DNA of 64,000 nt, taken from NCBI GenBank assembly GCA_021234155.1, contig JAJEKV010000038.1:9758092-9822091 (forward strand), read 5' to 3'. The position numbers and the translations under genes were made by a program. Shown here in pieces: positions 51,166 through 62,175 of the stretch. Positions within the stretch are counted from its first letter, which is position 1; each line of letters starts with the position of its first letter. Origin of the DNA: Isoetes taiwanensis (taxonomy: Eukaryota > Streptophyta > Lycopodiopsida > Isoetales > Isoetaceae). The notes below the pieces were generated by a model. That model was not told where the DNA came from. It worked only from the letters and a program-made list of their open reading frames with translations, and did not search any database.

Positions 51166-54100
51166 TCTAAAATTCACTAGAGGCAATTCACTTGACCGAG
51201 GATTTGTTAAGTGGTGATTATTATGTCATACTACTATGCACAGAACCCCATTTTGGCCGATTCCCTTTTTGTCATCAAGGCTTTAGAATTGGCATTTGAA
51301 ACCAAGCCAACTCTACAAATGTAGGTAGAGAACAATGTTGAATATAGTCGAAACTATGCCATGCACAAGGAAATGGGATGACCATTGTAAAATTTCAAAT
51401 GGTAGTCATTATCTGGCTAACTATAGATAGATATAGATACATGGGTGTATAGATAACGAGATAGATAGCAGTTCGGCTTGATGGACTCTTCTTGTCCATT
51501 TGACATAACATGAATTAAGAGTACAATGTAACAATAATATTCTATACAAGAATGATAAGTAAGATCGTATCCTTTATGCACATGCAAGAACTTTTGCAAT
51601 GGCACGCGCAAGAAGTTTTATGCCTTCAAATAAGATGTTAGATGAAAGAAAAATTTTCCAATTTATGTGTAACCACGTGTAGGTACTCTTACCACACGGA
51701 TCACATGGTTGCTAATAATATTTAATAACAAAAATACATCAAAATGTGTCTTGTAAGGCACAAAGCCATGTCAGTCAGACATCAAAAACCTAGTGTAAAC
51801 CTAGTGTAAATGTGGGCAATGTGACATCACTAAACCCGACGTCTGCTATGACGAAGACACAACGCATACAACAAAACAATCGCACGAGAAAGCACTTGTC
51901 GCTCCTTTGGAACCACGACGTCAGTTTGGAACCAATCTTCTCCAACCTAGCGAGCAAAATATATGACAATGTTAAACTAAATCAGACTGTTATTTATTCT
52001 ACCTGGAGCGCCCTGCCACCTGCATCTCGATGGGGACCTGATAAGGAGAGCATCCGCCAACATGCGTGTCAACGAGCCATGTGCACACCACAACTATCTG
52101 AATCACTCTGACGTGGCGCATCCATATCATGAATGAAGAGCAGGGCGCAACCCTCTCGCACATCAGCAGGTGCTCCTCTAATCTGCATGTAAATCCTATA
52201 CATCCTGCATGTTGAGCAAGCACTATTAACCCCCCTCACTATTCAAGCGCATGCGGATAGCAATTTTACCTGTTCAACTCCACCATGCTAGGGCCCTCGC
52301 CACGAGCCCCCTCATCCATGGAATCAAAATACAACTAAGATGTGCTCACATCCTCCTCTATCCCAAGGTGTTGAGCAATACTAGTCCGACAAAAGGAGTT
52401 ACAACCACCAATGTCCGTTGCAATAATTCAGGAAGTTAAAATATATAGCAATAAAAATAGACAGTGGGTGTGAACTAATAGCATCACTCACTTGTGCACA
52501 ACAAGGCAGAACACCGCACGTACTTCGCTTCACTGCACTCTGGGTCCGTAATCATCCCGAAATACGGGAGTCAACTGTGCGGCTGTATCGCTCCCTGGAG
52601 ATCCTGTACGAAAGGGATGGGCCCTCTTCAGACAACATGTGCCTGATAATCCTATGGGGAAGCAAACATGCAACCCTCGTAAACACAAAACCACCTATCC
52701 TCTGATCTCGTTGGAAACCCAGGGATGGTTGTCAACAACCACCTGATCCTCTAACATCCGTGGAGCACATCCCTAAATTAATAAACATGAGATCTAAGTG
52801 TATGTACCTAACATTATATGCTAAAAAATATATGCATGACTAACTCTAAGATCCTAGGTACACGACACTTACCCGTCAGGCGCAAAGATCCTAATCTGTA
52901 GTGTGTGTGGTAGTGGTGGCAGGATGCCCTCGGCCTCCCGAGGCACGTCCTCCCTATCCATACCTAAGGTAAGACATAAGAAGAAGAAGCATTAATATTG
53001 TAAAATGTAGCATAAACACAAAAATCATAGGTCAGGGTGAAAGCATGTTGTAGTGGAACACCCTGGGTGTCCCCCCTGTCCCCCCTAAAAATGTGGTGGG
53101 AGATATCAAATTTGTGGTGCGATTTTTTGTTTGTCGCCTAGTGCATGTACTGCCCGGATTCAATCATTTCTTGAACTGCAACAACCCGATTCCTACACCA
53201 CCGGTCCCATTCCAATTTTCCTACGCCACCCGTCCCATTCCAATCTCCACCTAACCGATTCCTAAACCCACGACTCCACCCGCTTTTCCTCAAGCCCACC
53301 GGCTATGTATCGCTTAATCCGTTGTGGATCAATCCGTTCATACTTTGAATCATTTAATTCAGGTTGTGGATCAATCCGGTTCATACTTTGAATCATTTAA
53401 TTTGGAAGCAAATGCCGCTTAAAATCTCAAACCAGAACGTGTAAGAGAAAGAGAACTCGGAACAAGAACGAGGATCATAAAAGGCGCCAAAGGAAAATAA
53501 AAAGAGAAGCTAAAGAAGAATTAGCAAAATTGCATCAAAGAGAGGGAGGATCCACGGTAACGGCCTCTACTAGCGCCGGATGGTGTTGAAATTATTATCT
53601 TCATTTTCATAGCACCACTAAAGGCTTAAATGACAGTGATAAGAAAGAGGTTTTTACGAGATTTTCCTGGAAGATGACACAATGGACAAAACACTTACTT
53701 GGTGAAGAGCTGAAAGATTTGCAAGCCAAGAGCATTGTGGTCGCGAACCTCGGGCTTCCATTCAACTTGTGAAGAAGTCTAACAAAGAATGATAGTTTAG
53801 CGACCAAGAGTAGTTGCCTTGCTATGGCCAAGAAGAGGAAGCATTAATACGAAAAAGTGCTAATCGCCGGTGCTGGTTTTGGTAAACTATTTGGGTGTTC
53901 ATCCTAGGAATCTTACCAAAGCAAAATTGAAGAGGGAAGAGATAGATTGCAAAGGGGAAATGGGTTTTGTACAAAAGAGTTAGAAGAGCGGATGCAATTC
54001 CCAATTTTGTCATAGAACTTGTGCAACAATTTTGGAATCGAAAAACATGGGGTCTCTCCAAATGCAAAGGATGTTAAGTTCGGAAGATTGGAAACTAAAA

Positions 54101-54175
54101 TGTAAGAGAGGATCATGCCACTCACTATCCGGAAGAATCACGAGGTTATTTCATTTCTTCATCTTCACCACATTT
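51166..54175. other. No recognised gene; GC-richer unassigned stretch at 51.8-53.3 kb
   Basis: 51,810-53,300 has more balanced base composition, and open frames on both strands (for example minus 52,223-51,999, with CRLEEHLLMCERVAPCSS and VDTHVGGCSPYQVPIEMQVA) look like decayed coding sequence. I could not assign a family or strand with confidence. 53,190-53,290 repeats ACCGxxCCCATTCCAATxT. The rest is AT-rich. Confidence 0.35.
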
Positions 54176-54905
54176 TTATTGTTAATGTGGTATGTGGTAT
54201 GTGGTTAGTGATTGCGTGTGATATGTGGTTGGTGTGATTAGTGATTGTTCGTGGTGTGTGGTGCCTATTAATCTTTGTGATATATGATATGTCTTTGCCT
54301 AGTGTGGTGAGGCGTGGTGTAAAATAAATCTTTGTAAATATATGCTTTGTGGTGCCTAGTGTGGTGAATAACATGGTGTAAAATACATCTTTGTAATATA
54401 TGCTATGTGGTGCCTAGTGTGGTGAAAAATATGGTGAAAAATAAATGCTCTAAATATATGCTTTGTGGTGCCTAGTGTGGTGAAAAAAATGGTGTAAAAT
54501 AAATCTTGTGAATATATGCTATGTGGTGCCTAGTGTGGTGAATAACTTGATGTAAAATAAATGCTGTAATATATTCTATGTGGTGCCTAGTGTGGTGAAA
54601 AATATAGTGTAAAATAAATCTTTGTAATATATGCTATGTGGTGCCTAGTGTGGTGAAAAATATGGTGTGCAATAAATTATATATTATATGCTTTGTGGTG
54701 CCTAGTGTGGTGAGTAACGAGGTGTAAGATGAATGTCTGTAATATATGCTATGTGGTGCCTAGTGTGGTGAAAAATATGGTGTACAATAAATTATGTATT
54801 ATATGCTTTGTGGTGCCTAGTGTGGTGAATAACGAGGTGTAAGATGAATGTCTGTAATATATGCTATGTGGTGCCTAGTGTGGTGGAAAATGTAGTGTGC
54901 AATAA
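54176..54905 (+). repeat. 59-bp minisatellite, about eleven units
   Basis: The unit is GTGGTGCCTAGTGTGGTGAA, then AAATATGGTGTAAAATAAAT, then CTTTGTAATATATGCTAT, about 56-61 bp. Copies start near 54,293, 54,351, 54,407, 54,465, 54,525, 54,580, 54,640, 54,697, 54,758, 54,811 and 54,871. The array begins with looser GTGGTATGTGGTTAGTGATT words. It ends within 20 bp of transposase-like coding at 54,908. Confidence 0.9.
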
Positions 54906-54907
54906 AT

Positions 54908-56225
54908 ATGCTGATCACCTTGTTATCTTCCTTGCAGTTGCAATTGTTCAAGAGATTCAAGACGGAACATCCTAGTGTTATGACCAAACAGAGGATGTTT
55001 GAAAAACTGAAACCATGGTTTGTTGTTAAATTCAAGGACTTCAATAGTTGCTGCTGTATATGCCATGTTAGAATGCAGATGCTAATAGATGGCTTCAATA
55101 GTATGAGAACTAAGCACCCAAAAAGTCTGCGAAACGTGACTTGTCGTACTTTGCAGGTCAGACATATATGGTGAATCTGATGCATTCGAATACAAAATAA
55201 GTAGCACAAGAAGTCTGTGGCAGGGAATTTTATGTGAGAAAACTAGCTTCCAACCTTACCATAAGAGGGAATGCATTCTGGGTGAGTGTAAAGAGTGTGG
55301 GATTAAGAAGTTCCCTATCTGCCCACATGAACAATCTAGTGATAGTGGCATGGTGAAGTGGGAATACCTAGACTATGAAAAAGCGTATTGAGAGATGGCA
55401 AGAAGAAGTCTAAGCTCATTCACCAACACAATGAAAGCGCAAGTCTTCCATCGGTGAACAAAATGTTGGAGAAGCTTCCAAAATTTCCTTTACACAACTT
55501 CAGATATAAGTGGCAGGCAGGCCAGTACAAAGAACTCCTTGATAACTTGCCTGGAGATGCTTACCTATCCGTGGTTGACTTCGCAGAGAATTATACTTTT
55601 AAGGAGCAGAATGAAGTTCAGTCCATGCCTTTGGGTCAACAACGGATAACTATATTTGTTCAAATAACCCACCTATCAGGTTGATCCACAGACAGACACT
55701 ATTGAGAAGGAAGCACACTACTATGTGTCGGATGATAGGGAACATGACACACTTTTTGTTCAACATTGTTTTATGAAACATTTTGAGTACTTAAAGCGAG
55801 AAAGGCAATGTCGCTTAAACGGCACTATGTATTTTGGATGATCTTTGCATCACAATTCAAAGCAGCCGGATCATTTTATTTTGTTGGAAGGTACAGTTGT
55901 GATCTGAGAGGTCAACATGATGTGGAACTTCTTTGGATCAAACCATGGAAAAGGTGAACATGATGGGAAGGCGTGAGAATTGAAAAAGATGGATCACGAG
56001 GTCTGACTTAAACATCGACATTAAACTAGATAATGCCCATGATGTGGTGAAAATTGTAGAGAAACTATTTCAATGTGGTACATCTGAGTGGACTGAAAAT
56101 GGAAGAAAAGTTCAGAGATACTTCTGGGAAATAAAACACGAGGATATCAACAGAAAAAGGCTTGGGGTGCGAGACAATTCCGGAAACCAGGGCAAATTCA
56201 TTCAAATCCATGGATTCAAAACATA
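54908..56225 (+). pseudogene. Transposase-like gene remnant, family B
   Basis: Protein-like text continues over 1.3 kb in all three frames. In order: FEKLKPWFVVKFKDFNSCCC (about 54,990), a Cys-rich finger (CILGECKECGIKKFPICPHE, about 55,275), KWQAGQYKELLDNLPGDAYL, DFAENYTFKEQNEVQSM (about 55,578), HYYVSDDREHDTLFVQHCFM (about 55,710), FASQFKAAGSFYFVGR, NFFGSNHGKGEHDG (about 55,930) and LNIDIKLDNAHDVVKIVEKL (about 56,010). The DFAENY acidic start, the SQFK segment and the HGKGxxDG motif have the look of an RNase-H-like DDE transposase core in plant mobile genes. At least six frame changes or stops make it inactive. It ends tail to tail with the family A gene 0.4 kb away. Confidence 0.7.
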
Positions 56226-56265
56226 GGAAATCCAACACAGCTACATACCAGAAAGCTATCAACAA

Positions 56266-56500
56266 AGTTGCGTATTAAACGGGAGCAAATCATCGAAACG
56301 AGAGCGAAAGGAATATTCCTCAAAGATTCCCTTTTTTTACAAAAGGGGGTAAAATGAGGTTAAAAAAAAAAGATGCATGAAATTCTATTTTGACCCCCAA
56401 AAGTGACTAATTTTTTTTGTGCAACGAAAAGAATTGACTTTTTAAAGTGTCATTTTCTTAGCAAATAGAATGTTGTTGAAGTATATTTTCTGAGAGAAAC
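56266..56500. repeat. Dispersed repeat, copy 2 (partner at 4.09-4.33 kb)
   Basis: GTTGCGTATTAAACGGGAGC, GAAAGGAATATTCCTCAAAG, TAAAATGAGGT and TTTTGACCCCC follow the same order as at 4,085-4,330. It lies between the two converging transposase-like genes. Confidence 0.7.
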
Positions 56501-56596
56501 CCTAATTGAGGAGGATAAAATATTTAACAAAAATTGAAGTTAGTCCGTGAATCGAAACTGTAGTATTCTCAAAATTTGAAGATAGAATCTTCATAT

Positions 56597-59500
56597 TCAT
56601 ATGCAAAATTCTGATCTTTTTTCTAAGACTTCGGTTATGTGCAAACGTATGAGGGTGATGAAGGAAGGATCCGGGGCGTCATCATGTTCATTTATGCCAT
56701 CCTCATCACCTTCACTTCTTTTCTTTGTCACTAGAGGAAGTGCTTGAGTTATCTTCCTCATCACTATCAACAGATGGTGTAGCATTGCCACCACCTTCTT
56801 CATCCTCTTCTTCGTAATTACAAGCTTTTTTTTTAAGCAAATTGATAGTCCTCCGGCGTGAAGCGATTGTCGATTTCAATTTAAAATCATAGCACAATAT
56901 AGTCACGTCATTAAGGATCAGCTCATCCCTACAACCCACCTTCTTGGACTTTCTCCCTTTTCCTTGGCTTCTCATTTCTAACTCATATCTACCTTCAAAA
57001 GCATTTTCTAAGCGTGTTGCAAGCCAATGAATCTTGAGTTTAGTGACTAAGCCTTCCTCCTTGATTTGTGTCAAGCACTTTTTGCTATCCGAAAAAGGTC
57101 GACCTTTGTCATCCTCCTCGTTGGAAGAGCAATTAGCATACCCTTGGTAATTTCTGTGATATTACCTTGAGGCTCATTCCTGCGTCTTGGTCCGAGAGGT
57201 ACATGACTCGGTCCTCCTCGTCTTCTACTGTAGGTGCAAATGTAGCACTGCTTGGACCTGCTTGGTGCTGGGGTTGATGGAAGGTGTTGGCCATTGAAAT
57301 GGTTCTTGCAACTGTCTTAGAGCTATATTTTGTACAACAATTTTCTGTTCGAGAAAGAAATTACTCCACCACATCCGATCTTCTTCTAAGAAGTACTTAA
57401 AACTGAGGAAATTCCATTTTCAATGGCTTTTAAGGATGACTCGGGTACTTTTCTTACCTTGGACTCCTTAGGATTTTTGAGAGGAAGTTGCTCAAAGACG
57501 TTCTATGAAGGAAGTGTCTGGAATATATTTAAGGAAGCGTGCTCTGGCGGACTCCAGTCCTTAGTTGTAGTATACTTCTTCCCTTGTAAGAAGCTTTGGC
57601 CATCCTTCAAGTAGAACTTGATATGATGTTGAAAGGTGAGATCATTCAACTTGTTCACGGCTTTGTTCTCTGTTTTGAGCGTTGAGAGAAAAACAAACTC
57701 TCACGAAATCAGCACTCTCTTTAAGAAGATCGACCACTGGCGTAGGAGTGTAAGAATCTTCAATAATTCGAACTAAAGAAGGAAGACAGAAAGCCTTCTT
57801 CCTTCTAAGGCGCACAGAAAATCTGCTGAACATTTGGTCAATCTGATCATGAGTGTGTCCTACAAGTAAGAAACCGAGCTTCACTTTTCTAAAGATCCCT
57901 AGCTCCACTAACATGGCACAGTACGCAAAGAGTGTTTGATTCTTGTTCTCCCTTGTAGTATTGTCAAGTTGCGGATAAAGCACCGTGTAATTGCTCTTGC
58001 TTTCATACGAGGACCTTGTTAAGAATTGTAATTGTGAGGTTCGGGTCACCATGCAAGTTTGGATATGTCAAAAATACTTTGCACTTTAGACTTCCTTTGA
58101 AGACCATAGCTCCTACAAGGTGGACCTTAACAAAACATTCCTCTGGCACATCTTTAGAAATGTTCAAGAAATGTGGTAGAGTAGTTTTTTTGGTCCATTC
58201 CATCAATCAACAGACATATATTGCGATTGGGCGTTCAAGAGCTTTTTTTTCGTGTTTGGCAAGCTTTCTTCTCTCTGCGCTTGTTGTTCCACGATAACCG
58301 GCAAGGTTCTGTTGCACAATATCCGTAGAAGAAAGAAGGTCAAAGCATTTTTTTAAAACAAGTGAGAGATTGAAGAACATGAGCTTACTTCTTTTCGACC
58401 TGCTGTCTTTGCGGTTTCTCTTTGACTTTTTAATTTCGCACACCTTGAGCAAAACGGACATTCGTGTCTCCCTCGAATTTTCACTAAACCGAATTCACTT
58501 TTCCACAGTCCCGGTGAAGTGTGAGTAAGAGATGTCTTTGAAGGCTGAGTGCAAGTCTCTTTGTACTCATTAAAACATCTTTTTGGTGATGTTATCAGTT
58601 AAATGATACATGTTGCTATTAGGCAGCTTCTCACATGTTTCTCTAAAATATTTCTCCATCCATGACACAGCAGCAAGGGCATGCATGGTTACAACTCTTC
58701 TTGGTCCACAATGATCATCAATTGCTGGATTTTTGTCGATCTTTTGTGTATTCTAGACATTACGGTGGACCCTAAGCGGTGGACAACCATAAAGCATTTA
58801 CGGCAAACTTCTTGGCGGTTAATGTAGTGCAAGAAGGTGTTATGCGGTCTGGCCTTACATGATAGGCCAAGTAGGCATTACGGTCAGCCAATGTCATTGA
58901 AGTATGTAGTTGTCTCTAATTGCTCGTAATTTAGACATGTTAAATTTGTTGATACAACCTAATGAGCAGCATTTACTTCTTAAAAGTCTTCTCATTTTAT
59001 GCTCGTCCATAAGGTTTCTTCTTCTTACAGAGGAGCATGCTCTCAAACTGTAATCCACCTTGAATTTCTTGGTGGACTGGCTAGAGAACGTGTAATCTCG
59101 TTGCGCCGTTGGTGTCTTCATCTTAGAAGAGAGTTCTACGGGGGTGACCTCCTCTGCTCTTAGTGGTGTGCTTGTAGAGGAGAACAAACCACGTGAAGCT
59201 GTACCCGGATAAGGCGGAGGTGCAGTGTTGAATGAAGGAGATGGGCCAGCATATGATGTGCCAGCGAAATTTGTTGTAGCGTCTTCACAGGGAGTTCGAT
59301 CAAACATATCTCTTATAGCAGACTGAAATTCTGCAAACCCATGTGTCACCACGTTTGTGTGAAGAGGAGTAGATCTTTGCGGTCGTCTTCATTTGTAGTG
59401 AAATCATTGATGGGAGAAAACGATGGAGAATCTCGAGTCTTGAGCGTCTTTGTATTCTTGGCATGTGTAAGTGAAGATGGAGAAACAACAAGCAGCAGGC

Positions 59501-59780
59501 GGAGGTAGTACGTTCGAAAATTTTTTGAGGTCGAGCCATTGTAGTGTCGGGGATGGTACAAATGGTGGTGGAAGATTGCTACGATGCGGTGAGGGTTGGA
59601 AAGGTGGTGGCAGCGGTTTCCCTCTTGGACTTGGAGAGAAATTTGGAAAGGTGGTGGCGATCTACTAGTTCTTGGACTCGGAGTGTCTTCGAGAAGCAAC
59701 AAAGACCTTGTCGAGGTAGGTGTTGAAGAAGCATCTCCGTCTTGTGTTCCATCCTGAAGTAGAGGTACTTGGGCAAACAA
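56597..59780 (-). pseudogene. DUF7869-type transposase-like gene, family A, nearly full length but broken
   Basis: Read on the minus strand. The N-terminal Ser/Pro-rich part with RRLLRSKCCSLGCINKFNMS (about 59,000) resembles a small zinc-binding motif. Next come ALAAVSWMEKYFRETCEKLP (about 58,670) and DIVQQNLAGYRGTTSAERRK (about 58,300). Then FVKVHLVGAMVFKGSLKCKV, FLTYPNLHGDPNLTITIL (about 58,070), YPQLDNTTRENKNQTLFAYC, GFLLVGHTHDQIDQMFSRFS (57,960-57,820) and LNDLTFQHHIKFYLKDGQSF. The C-terminus (57,074-56,597) has KIHWLATRLENAFEGRYELE and LILNDVTILCYDFKLKS, then an acidic Ser tail. DN-x4-NKN and VGHTHDQIDQMFSRFS are the diagnostic DUF7869 core. Multiple stops and frameshifts inactivate it; the segment order is otherwise preserved over 3.2 kb. 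Confidence 0.8.
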
Positions 59781-60210
59781 ATGGTGGTGGAAGTTTGTTC
59801 CTGGCGGTTAACCATGTCAAACAACCGCAAAAAATTGTGGGCTTGTTACTAACTCACAAGTCGATTGGACTAATGATATTGAGAATACAATTGCTATTCT
59901 GGAATAGTATTTTGTGTCGCGATATTTGCCGTGTGTGTGCAAAAGATGCTATTCCGAATACACTTATCAGTGTTTGGACAAGGCATTATTCATCACATAG
60001 AAAAAGACAACCGATTGGCCTACCTTTAAAAGGACAATTCGAGCCTCAGTTGCATATTCGCTTTCGAGAGATTTAGTCGCCAGCCCGAAGCGCCTTCCGT
60101 TCAATATACATTTCTTTGTATTAGGATTTACATAGCGAAAAAAGAATGGACGGTAAGCATGTAAAAGTACATAGTATCGTCTTTCTTTTGTTCTCGATTT
60201 AGCCACGTAG
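59781..60210. other. No gene seen; isolated palindrome pieces
   Basis: ATTCTGGAATAGTATTTTGT (59,898) and ATTCCGAATACACTT (59,951) are single degenerate copies of the array palindrome. Remaining sequence is without recognised coding. Confidence 0.4.
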
Positions 60211-60535
60211 GCCAAAGTGTATTCAGAATACACACTTTGCCCATCTGGCAAAGAGCAAAGTGTATTCTGGAATACACTTTGCTTACTGGCCAAGAGCAAA
60301 GTGTATTCCGGAATACAATTTGCCCTTTTCGGGCGAAGAGCAAAGTGTATTCGGAATACACTTTGCCCACCTTTAACTCAGCGGCAAAGGGCAAAGTGTA
60401 TTCAGGAATACACTTTGCTCTTTCGACGATTGAGCAAAGTGTATCCGAATACACTTTGATCTTAGCCGAAGGGTAAAGTGGAATCCGGGAATACACTTGG
60501 CCATAAGCAAAGTGTATTCCAGAATACATTGTGCT
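60211..60535. repeat. Palindrome array B, about 42-bp period, eight units
   Basis: Copies of the AGTGTATTCCGGAATACACT-type palindrome have cores near 60,221, 60,264, 60,305, 60,349, 60,400, 60,443, 60,483 and 60,516 (spacings 43, 41, 44, 51, 43, 40, 33). Unit flanks are GCAAAG and CTTTGC, with linkers such as CATCTGGCAAAGA and TTACTGGCCAAGA. Cores vary at the central bases (CTGG, CCGG, CGG, CAGG, CCAG). It lies about 250 bp before the exon at 60,786. A related single copy is at 60,724. Confidence 0.9.
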
Positions 60536-60785
60536 TGTAATTTTTAGAGCGCTTGCTTTTTTGCACTAAGATAACACACTTTTTAGCTGCAACATACCAC
60601 TTTTTAGGTTAAAAATAACACTTTCGAGTCCAAATAAGGCACAAAAAAATGACTTAGAGTGACAATATTTTAGCTTGTTTTCCTGTCTTTTCTTGGCCTT
60701 CTGGGCACAAGTTTAGTAAATGTTATTCTGGAATACAACTTTCGTTTCAATTTCTGTCTTGACAAGGTAGTTTTCAACGTTTCAG

Positions 60786-61665
60786 TGGCAGGGAAGAAGG
60801 AAGCAAGAGGGCTTCAAAGAAATCTCACAAGCCTAAGCGTCCACACCCTCAGAAGCACACCGCTGACACAGACGAGCCCGCTATTTACGAGAATTTTCAA
60901 ACGCAGTGGTTCGTGACCAGGGGTGCAGATGGAAAATACAGCACACTGACGTTTCTGTACGTCTGTAAAATTGCTGGCAACAAAAGGTACGCCGACACCG
61001 AGTTTGTCAACCTTGGCACAATAAAAGATGTCTCTGATGTTGCCGGACAAGGAGGTCAGGTGGGGAGGCTTTCCTTCAAGACCTCCCAAGGCTTTATTAT
61101 TGTGGACATTGCATTCTTTAAAATTGTCAATGTGCAACCACCAGCACTGTACAAATTCTTTTCACACTACCGGCTAAAACGAAGCATGTGTTCATTAATT
61201 AAGCAAGTTTGTTCCAGCACAAGCGAGGACTTTCCTATCAGTGAGTCCGAGCAATCAGATGTAGAAAGGTCACAATCACCACCTTCTGCTAGTTCTTCAG
61301 GCAGGTCATCAGATAAAGGTTCCGAGGAAGAAGACGATGAAGAACCCCCTGCGCATCAAAAAAAACTTAGCAGGCCAAGGCACACGATAGCTGCTAAAGA
61401 ACCAAAGAAGCGGAAGGTACAGGAGGTTGTGGTTGCTGAAATCGCGGAGGAACAACCAAAAACGAAGAAGGGAAAGGGCAAAGCTCCTGGGGTGGCCATT
61501 AAAGAAAAGAAGGTGGACAAGACCTCAGAGAGGATGGAACAAATAAATCTTAACAAGTATGTTCAAGGGGTAATATACTTGCCAGTAACATCCATGAGGT
61601 TGCCACCAAAGAATGAAATTTGGTGGCGCCCCCGGGTTCGAAAAAAATCTATGCTGACCACTTAA
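60786..61665 (+). CDS. Exon(s) of an unrecognised nuclear-type protein with acidic and basic hinge
   Basis: An open frame runs from a possible acceptor (TTTCAG at 60,785) to 61,665. It begins with a basic segment (KRASKKSHKPKRPHPQKH), then NFQTQWFVTRGADGKYSTLT, FLYVCKIAGNKRYADTEFVN and FKTSQGFIIVDIAFFKIVNV, a compact beta-rich domain of about 100 residues. A Ser/acidic linker follows (DVERSQSPPSASSSGRS, EEEDDEEPPAHQKK), then Lys-rich runs with nuclear-localisation character (PKKRKVQE, KTKKGKGKAP), and finally QGVIYLPVTSMRLPPKNEI. No start codon lies immediately upstream, so more exons may precede. The fold of the N-terminal domain is not recognised. Homology-like text continues downstream after a one-base frame change in the A run at 61,641-61,647, so the gene as a whole is probably broken. 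Confidence 0.5.
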
Positions 61666-62175
61666 GAAACCTGAAAGATAGAATAAGGAGCAATCCCAAT
61701 ACCCACGTTGCTCAATTGTCGTTCTTGTTGACAGATCCCAATGCATGGACCCCAAAAGGACTATGACCGGGGGAAAATGCGGATACTTACATGCACTACG
61801 TCCTAGGGGTAACCACGGTTTAAAGCAAGAAGGCAAGTTGTACAAGGAGAAAAAGAACCGAGATATCTTTACGGCTCTGCCATTGCATGCTGGCGGCGAC
61901 GGATGAAGAAGCGCGAAGATCGTTGCCAACACGCATAATGCGATAACGAAAGTACAAGCTTAAAAATGAGCTTCGTGGACAAAATCAGGTTCATGCGGGG
62001 AGTTTATTATATTCAAAAGAAAAATATGGAGAAGAATTGAAGAAACCGGCAAAATCTCTAGAACTAAAGGAAGCGTGTCTTTGTGGAGTCTTTGCCTCAA
62101 ATATGTGAGGCTAACAAAAGGCAGTCTCTCATACCACATGACAACCTGGTTTCAATTAGCCCGAGACGGCAGAGT
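61620..62175 (+). pseudogene. Possible ParB-like segment of the same gene
   Basis: In shifting frames: IYADHLRNLKDRIRSNPN, THVAQLSFLLTDPNAWTP (about 61,650-61,766), MHYVLGV (about 61,792), KQEGKLYKEKKNRDIFTALP (about 61,826), TDEEARR then IVANTHNAITKVQA (about 61,903-61,955). The succession of a short helix-strand segment with LxxRIRxNP, a small GxH-like turn, a helix with a (L/K)-x2-EGK pattern and DEEARxxxxxHN recalls ParB/sulfiredoxin-type domains, where the GxHR loop and the later EEAxxLAxxHN helix are conserved. This is inference from pattern only. Frame changes near 61,645, 61,765, 61,810 and 61,900 show decay. Then VESLPQICEANKRQSLIP leads to a donor (AGAGTAAGT) at 62,175. Confidence 0.35.

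Noticed and set aside
51812-52440. Protein-coding gene in the GC-richer stretch
   Set aside because: Frames are open on both strands but none shows a recognisable motif, and I could not decide the strand.
60128-60529. Open frames with KCIPEYTL or KVYSEYTL repeats on both strands (also at 5.6 and 62.6 kb)
   Set aside because: A 42-bp palindromic period is 14 codons and reads similarly on both strands, so these are repeat artefacts.
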